Source: Sporichthyaceae bacterium (GTDB lineage: Bacteria; Actinomycetota; Actinomycetes; JACCYY01). From it: 10,985 nucleotides of DNA. The first letter of the stretch is position 1; each line of letters begins with the position of its first letter. Both the position numbers and the translations under genes were made by a program. The notes under the pieces were generated by a model. The model ran no database searches. It saw nothing but the letters and a program-made list of their open reading frames with translations, and was not told where the DNA came from. The stretch lies in assembly GCA_013696235.1 (NCBI GenBank), contig JACCYY010000087.1:1-10985 (forward strand), given 5' to 3'. Positions 6,637-10,985 of this stretch are shown piece by piece.

Positions 6637-9480
6637 TCAACCAGGCGGTTCTACCGGTCCACTGGGGTCTGTCGTGGAAGAGCGGACCGTCCCCCGCCGC
6701 CGCGACCGCCGATCGATCATGAAGAGCGCACCGATCAGCGCGAGCCCGCCACCTGAGATGGCGAACCCACCGCCGGGCAGGGGTGAGGCGTACCTCAGCT
6801 CGACCCGGTGCGTGCCGGGCGGAACCTCGACCGCGACATAGCCGTGGTCGGCGTCGACCAACGGCACGGCAGCACCGTCGATCGCAGCCGACCAACGGTC
6901 CTGGAGGCCATCGGCCACCACGAGATAGCCGAGACCTTCAGCGTCCACGTCGACCGCGATCGTGTCCCCGGAGTCCTCGACGACGTCCAGCGTCGCCGGC
7001 GCGCCCGACGGCTCGGGGCCGGGCGCCGCCAGCACGACGTCCGGTGCGGTCCCGGAGAGGACCAGGTCGATCGCGCGGGTGGCGTCCGGCTCCACCACGG
7101 CCGTCTTGGCCCATCTGATCCGTGGGAGCGCGCTCGTGCGCTCGTAGATCGTCGTCGCACCACCGAGGACGACCTCCAGGTCGTCGTCGGACGGCCGGAC
7201 GAGCGCGATTGCCGGCGTGGCTCCGTCGGAACGGATCGCGATCGGGAGATCGGCGTGGAGGGTCACCACGGCTGACGTGGCCGAGGCGACGTCGTCCTCG
7301 GGCACCGCGACCGTGAACGGACCGGGCGCAGCGCCTCCGAACAACCGCCTCCGAGTCGTCGTCAGCGTTGTCCCGTCAGCATCTTTGACCTCGACCTCCA
7401 TCGCGGCCCAGGGGTCGCCGGTCGCGTACGGCTCGGCGATCTCGACGCCGAGCGCGCGCAACGCGCCGCCGGGGAGCGGAAGCGACATCGGCTCCTCGGG
7501 ACTGAGGGTCAGGAGGTCGCCGGTACCACCGACGATCTCGGCCGCGCCCAGCACGGGTGCCGCAGGGTCGGTGACGACGTAGCGCGCGCCGAGGCGATCG
7601 AGCAACGGTGCTTGGAAGACCTCCGGTCGGCCCGGGATCGCCATATAGGTGGGAGTGACGAAGCAGCCGTCGCACCATGCTCTGAGGAGCTCGTCGTACT
7701 CCTCGGCCACGAAGCCACGTCCACCGACGGTTCGCAACCCGTAGAACGCCTCTGTCCCGGTCAGCATCGTGCCGGCCGCGATGATCCGGTCCGAGCCGAT
7801 GTGCGATGCCAGGAACTCGTGGGTCGGGGTGGGCGGGTAGAACTGGCTGGTCGGGACCCGCGGCCAGAACGGGATGACGAGCAGCAGCGCTTGGGTCACG
7901 AGAAGGGCCGGAATCACGGTGAGGGCGGTAGCCCGCAACCAGCCCCGTCCCCTCACCGCGAGTGCCGCTGCGATCGCGGCGAGCCCACCGAAGGTGGCGG
8001 CCGACCGGAGCGATCCGTCGAACCAGACCAGCTGCTCGCGGACGAACGCGTACTGGTGCGCCTCCCGCACGACGAGGAACGCCGCGATGACCGCGCCGAG
8101 CCACACGCCGCTCGCGACCACGATCCACTTCCGACGTTGCAACGTCGAGAGCCATGTGCCGGCCGGACGCCGGACGAGCGCGTCGAAACCCATCGCGGCC
8201 AGCACCGCCAAGAAGAACCCGAGCATCGACCGGGCCCGACCGATCCGGTTCGTGTCGAAGACGGGAAGCTGTTGCAGCGCCGCGAGGAGTGGTCCTCCGA
8301 AGAACACGAGAACGACGGTGATGGCGGCGGCCGTGACGAAGAAGCCACGGACCAGCGGTGGAAACCCGGGCCGTCGGCGCATCACCAGCGCGATGACGAC
8401 GAGCAGCAGGGCCACCGCGCCGACATAGCTGAGCTCTTCGATCGGGTTCGCCAGCCCGTACCAGTCGACCGAGGACGCATCCGGGCTGGTGATTCCGAGC
8501 GCGTCCGGCGCGAGCATCGTGACCATGCTGATCATCGGCGAGTGCGACTGGGACGACTGTCCCCGAGACCCGACCGCGACCTCGCGGAGCTCGTCGGCGA
8601 AGGGCACCAGGTGCATCGCTGCGACCGCAACTCCGACCAGCAGTCCTGCAGTCGCCGCTCCTGCGACCACCACCAGACGTCCCGGCCGCGAACCGTGGAT
8701 GGTCGCCATGCGGACGATGAGATAGAGCCCGGCCGCGACGAACGCGTAGGCGGCCACGGCCGGGAACCCGCTGAGCAACATCGACCCGACGACCAACCCG
8801 ATCATCGCGATGTTCGCCGGGCGCCGGTCCCGCGCGAGCCGTTCGATCGCCCAGAACAACGCCGGGACGAACGCGGCGACCTTCGTGTGGGGCCAGTTCG
8901 TCCAGGCGACCATGAAGCCGCTCGACACGAACGCGAGGCCCCCCAGCAGGGCTGCCGACCTGGCGAGGGACAGCTGCCTGAGGAACAGGAACATCCCTCC
9001 GAGCGCGACCAGCATCTCGAGCAGCTTCACGTACCCGGGCGCGAGCGAGATCGGCATCACCAGGTACGGGAGCATCAACGGGGACAGCAATCCGCTGGAG
9101 CCACCCGCGCCCAGCTGTGATCCACCGGTGTTCAACGACGACCAGCTCGCGAAGTCACCGTCGTGCAGCCGCTCGGAGAGCATGCGCGCGGCCGGCACCA
9201 TCCCATCGATCGTGTCGCCCACGAAAGGGTTCTGAGCCTGGAAGCCGGTCGGCGCGAGCGCGTTCCATGGTGTTCTGGTCAGCATGATGTCGCTGCCGGC
9301 GAAGACCGTGAGACCGAGCAGCGGCGTGCCGATCCCGAGCAGGACGAACGCCACCACGACGACGAGAGTGATGTTGTCGAGCCAGCGATCCGGGGAGGAG
9401 ACCGCGGTCTGACCACGTTCGACGGTCGATGGATGTCCCGGTCGCGCGTCGTCCGACGGTCGATCGGTCGAGGTCACCAC
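6637..9480 (-). CDS. YfhO-like membrane protein, probable GT-C glycosyltransferase
   Basis: The 947-residue product has the organisation of the YfhO family (PF09586): a multi-helix N-terminal half, a large outer domain, and one last helix. Hydrophobic segments lie near 37-60, 131-145, 152-170, 175-192, 196-212, 222-257 (two), 268-291, 351-368, 377-400, 416-433, 452-471, 493-509 and 515-538. Residues 540-900 form a soluble domain, followed by a helix at 903-922 and a basic cytoplasmic tail. Supporting motifs are FAGSDIMLTRTPWN (60-73) and QNPFVGDTIDGMVPAARML (83-101) in the first outer loop, NPIEELSYVGAV (345-356), and near the end RWSAAIDGAAVPLV plus VEVPPGTHRVELRY (884-897). Family members are thought to use polyprenyl-phosphate sugars to decorate cell-surface polymers. 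The only two cysteines form CDGC (603-606) in the outer domain. The start is GTG 9480, or GTG 9477. It lies 96 bases after a methyltransferase gene. Confidence 0.8.
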   Translation of the reverse strand: MVTSTDRPSDDARPGHPSTVERGQTAVSSPDRWLDNITLVVVVAFVLLGIGTPLLGLTVFAGSDIMLTRTPWNALAPTGFQAQNPFVGDTIDGMVPAARMLSERLHDGDFASWSSLNTGGSQLGAGGSSGLLSPLMLPYLVMPISLAPGYVKLLEMLVALGGMFLFLRQLSLARSAALLGGLAFVSSGFMVAWTNWPHTKVAAFVPALFWAIERLARDRRPANIAMIGLVVGSMLLSGFPAVAAYAFVAAGLYLIVRMATIHGSRPGRLVVVAGAATAGLLVGVAVAAMHLVPFADELREVAVGSRGQSSQSHSPMISMVTMLAPDALGITSPDASSVDWYGLANPIEELSYVGAVALLLVVIALVMRRRPGFPPLVRGFFVTAAAITVVLVFFGGPLLAALQQLPVFDTNRIGRARSMLGFFLAVLAAMGFDALVRRPAGTWLSTLQRRKWIVVASGVWLGAVIAAFLVVREAHQYAFVREQLVWFDGSLRSAATFGGLAAIAAALAVRGRGWLRATALTVIPALLVTQALLLVIPFWPRVPTSQFYPPTPTHEFLASHIGSDRIIAAGTMLTGTEAFYGLRTVGGRGFVAEEYDELLRAWCDGCFVTPTYMAIPGRPEVFQAPLLDRLGARYVVTDPAAPVLGAAEIVGGTGDLLTLSPEEPMSLPLPGGALRALGVEIAEPYATGDPWAAMEVEVKDADGTTLTTTRRRLFGGAAPGPFTVAVPEDDVASATSAVVTLHADLPIAIRSDGATPAIALVRPSDDDLEVVLGGATTIYERTSALPRIRWAKTAVVEPDATRAIDLVLSGTAPDVVLAAPGPEPSGAPATLDVVEDSGDTIAVDVDAEGLGYLVVADGLQDRWSAAIDGAAVPLVDADHGYVAVEVPPGTHRVELRYASPLPGGGFAISGGGLALIGALFMIDRRSRRRGTVRSSTTDPSGPVEPPG

Positions 9481-9509
9481 GCGCGTCCCGTCACCTTGGC
9501 TGCCCAGCG

Positions 9510-9515
9510 AGGATA
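9510..9515 (-). promoter_or_regulatory. Possible -10 box upstream of the YfhO-like gene
   Basis: TATCCT on the minus strand fits TAnnnT and lies 29 bases before the GTG at 9480, in the 96-base gap after the upstream methyltransferase. It would give a leader of about 22 bases that contains AAGGTG, a weak ribosome site 11 bases before the GTG. No -35 match is visible and the gene could also be read through from upstream. The 96-base gap shows no strong terminator hairpin. Confidence 0.3.
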
Positions 9516-9576
9516 ACCGCGCGGATCGCGCCCGAGCTGCTGCCTGCGGGGCGCGGCGGCGGCGTCGAGGATGTCC

Positions 9577-10338
9577 TCAGCGGAGCCCGGCGTCGCGCGT
9601 GGGTCGCTCTCCCCGCGCAAGCAGGGTCGGGCCGCGTTCTGGAAACGCACGCTGCACGAACCTGAAAGGCACGGTGGCAACACCGATCGCGAGCCCGGCC
9701 GCGCGCCCGGCGGGTTGCAGGAACCGACCGCTGCGGCCCGTGCCCTCCTCCATCGTGATCTCCCCCTCGCTGCGCTTGCGACGGCGCGCGACGACGTTGC
9801 GGACCGCCTCGACCCCGTAACCGATCGGCATCCCGTAGTGCCGCACCTCCACGGCTTCCAGTCCAGCCCTTTCCATCAACGCGACCAAGACGGCCGGCTC
9901 GTACCGTCGGAAGTGCCCGACCGCGGCGTCCATGGGCCCGTACCTCGCCTGGTAACCCGGCGTCGACAGCACCAGCGATCCGCCCGGCCGGAGCATCCGC
10001 ACCCACGACGTGAGCGCCCAAGCGTCGTCCTCGATGTGCTCGATCACCTCGAAGGAGACCAGGAGGTCGAACTGCCGGCCCGGTTCGACGAGATCGGTCG
10101 ATCCGCAACGAACCTCCCCTCGGCCGAGCGTGGCCAGGCGCGACCGGGCAGTCTCGAACGAGGAGTGATCCAGTTCCAGCCCGAGGTACTGATGATCAGC
10201 GGCGAGCCGGACGCCCACGGAGCCTTGCCCGCACCCGACCTCGAGCACGTCGAGCCCGCGCCCGGTCGGGAGGAGCCGTCGGGCGATGTCCCATCGCAGC
10301 GATCCCATGATCGACAACGGCGGCAGCGTCGCTCCCAC
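9577..10338 (-). CDS. SAM-dependent methyltransferase, class I
   Basis: This 253-residue product is a class I SAM-dependent methyltransferase with a textbook motif I, VLEVGCGQGSVG (31-42). Strand 2 ends in YLGLELDHSSF (51-61), and FDLLVSFEVIEHIEDD (90-105) marks the end of the SAM pocket. LRPGGSLVLSTPGYQ (116-130) is the following strand. GHFRRYEP (141-148) is a pattern common in methyltransferases that accompany glycosyltransferases. The C-terminal 60 residues are arginine- and glycine-rich with one mildly hydrophobic stretch (213-228), possibly a membrane contact. GTG 10338 follows GGAGGAG at 4 bases; an in-frame ATG 30 bases further in (10308) lacks such a site. It sits 65 bases downstream of rmlD and 96 bases upstream of the YfhO-like gene, so the three may be co-transcribed. 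The acceptor is unknown; a sugar or lipid-linked glycan is the contextual guess. Confidence 0.87.
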   Translation of the reverse strand: MGATLPPLSIMGSLRWDIARRLLPTGRGLDVLEVGCGQGSVGVRLAADHQYLGLELDHSSFETARSRLATLGRGEVRCGSTDLVEPGRQFDLLVSFEVIEHIEDDAWALTSWVRMLRPGGSLVLSTPGYQARYGPMDAAVGHFRRYEPAVLVALMERAGLEAVEVRHYGMPIGYGVEAVRNVVARRRKRSEGEITMEEGTGRSGRFLQPAGRAAGLAIGVATVPFRFVQRAFPERGPTLLARGERPTRDAGLR

Positions 10339-10342
10339 GGCT

Positions 10343-10349
10343 CTCCTCC
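10343..10349 (-). promoter_or_regulatory. Shine-Dalgarno fixing the GTG start at 10338
   Basis: GGAGGAG on the minus strand is 4 bases before the GTG at 10338. It favours this GTG over the in-frame ATG at 10308. The rest of the 65-base gap to the rmlD stop holds a CGCTCGAGCG palindrome (10371-10380) and a short GAC-type triplet run but no clear promoter or terminator. Confidence 0.65.
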
Positions 10350-10403
10350 CACTCGCACACTGTCCTGGTTCGCTCGAGCGCGGCCACGACGACGACGAGG
10401 GTT

Positions 10404-10985
10404 TTACGGTCGGGCGCTCATGGCCAGGAGCGCGTACGCGAGAGCCTCCGACCAGTGCCGCGGCGCGGGCAGGTCATGGCTGTCCCACCTGGCCGTCCCG
10501 AGCACGCTGTACGCGGGCCTGGGTGCCGGCCGAGGGAACTTGTCCGTGGTCGTCGGACGTACCCGTCCAGGGTCGGCGCCAGCGCCGGCGAACACCGCAC
10601 GGGCCAGCCCGTACCAGGTCGTCTCGCCGCGGTTCGTGACGTGGTAGACCGAGTCCGGCGCCTGGCTCGCACCGAGTGCGACCAGTGCCGCGGCCAGGTC
10701 GGCGGACCAGGTCGGGCTCCCACGCTGGTCGTCGACGACGTCGACCGGCCCGTCGCCGCCGGCGAGCCTGAACATCGTCGCGACGAAGTTCTTCCCGTGC
10801 AGGCCGTAAACCCAAGCGGTTCGTACCACGCTGGCTCGAGCGCCGGACTCGAGCACCGCACGCTCACCGGCGAGCTTGGTCCGGCCGTAGGCGCTGCGCG
10901 GCGCCGGATCGGCGTCCTCCGCGTAGGGCGACGTGGCGTCGCCCGCGAAGACGTAGTCGGTCGACACGTGCACGAGACGAGCACC
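10404..10985 (-). CDS. rmlD: dTDP-4-dehydrorhamnose reductase (partial, 5' end beyond right edge)
   Basis: The visible 193 C-terminal residues belong to RmlD (RfbD), the NAD(P)H-dependent extended short-chain reductase that makes dTDP-L-rhamnose in the last step of the RmlABCD pathway in the cytoplasm. The window opens inside the conserved strand GARLVHVSTDYVFAG (1-15), followed by the catalytic YGRTK (Tyr33 and Lys37 of the visible part). VVRTAWVYGLHGKNFV (53-68), VVDDQRGSPTWSADLA (83-98) and the C-terminal RPAYSVLGTARW (156-167) are typical of the family. Full-length proteins have about 280-300 residues, so roughly the first 100, with the GxxGxxG nucleotide-binding motif, lie beyond the edge. 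The frame is open to base 10985 and the GTG at 10973 is internal, not a start. It indicates that L-rhamnose is a component of the glycan made here or nearby. Confidence 0.94.
   Translation of the reverse strand, partial: GARLVHVSTDYVFAGDATSPYAEDADPAPRSAYGRTKLAGERAVLESGARASVVRTAWVYGLHGKNFVATMFRLAGGDGPVDVVDDQRGSPTWSADLAAALVALGASQAPDSVYHVTNRGETTWYGLARAVFAGAGADPGRVRPTTTDKFPRPAPRPAYSVLGTARWDSHDLPAPRHWSEALAYALLAMSARP

Noticed and set aside
7612..9120. A 502-codon plus-strand open frame inside the YfhO-like gene
   Set aside because: The minus strand encodes a coherent membrane protein here; the plus-strand product is a low-complexity string of charged residues, with no start signal.
10371..10380. 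CGCTCGAGCG palindrome in the gap before the methyltransferase at 10338
   Set aside because: Ten-base palindromes are expected several times by chance in 11 kb of GC-rich DNA, and no second copy or spaced half-sites are visible to support an operator.
10384..10398. Short GAC-type triplet run as a repeat element
   Set aside because: Only about four imperfect units; similar runs occur in the coding sequence, for example near 9355, and reflect base composition.

Overview
The window is a dense, very GC-rich stretch of bacterial chromosome. GTG starts, GC-rich third codon positions, TAnnnT-type -10 boxes set 6 bases before start codons, and long spurious open frames on the opposite strand all point to an actinobacterium; I cannot name the genus. 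All nine genes look like surface-glycan or glycolipid biosynthesis genes. There are no RNA genes, mobile elements, CRISPR arrays or long repeats that I can support, and no gene-free stretch longer than about 100 bases.

Region 1 (4812 down to 1, minus strand) is a compact operon of five genes: a GT4-type glycosyltransferase, a membrane-anchored GT2 glycosyltransferase of the polyprenyl-phosphate sugar synthase type, a second GT4-type glycosyltransferase, and two different SAM-dependent methyltransferases. The second methyltransferase runs off the left edge. Three of the four junctions overlap (4, 11 and 4 bases) and the other gap is 22 bases, so translational coupling is likely.

Region 2 (4874 to 6630, plus strand) diverges from region 1 across 61 bases. 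It holds a polytopic membrane protein of the PF03706/UPF0104 family and a third methyltransferase. Each of these two genes has the same TACGCT box exactly 6 bases before its start codon, which suggests leaderless transcripts with a separate promoter for each gene.

Region 3 (10985 down to 6637, minus strand) holds the 3' part of dTDP-4-dehydrorhamnose reductase (rmlD), a fourth methyltransferase, and a 947-residue YfhO-like membrane protein of the GT-C type. The last of these meets the plus-strand methyltransferase tail to tail with only 6 bases between the stop codons.

A working model, by inference: soluble GT4 enzymes and methyltransferases build and cap a glycan in the cytoplasm. The GT2 enzyme charges a polyprenyl phosphate carrier with a sugar. 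The PF03706 protein may help move the charged lipid across the membrane. The YfhO-like enzyme would then use it as donor on the outer face. The rmlD gene indicates that dTDP-L-rhamnose is one of the sugars available. No polymerase, ligase or ABC exporter lies inside the window, so the final product is unknown.
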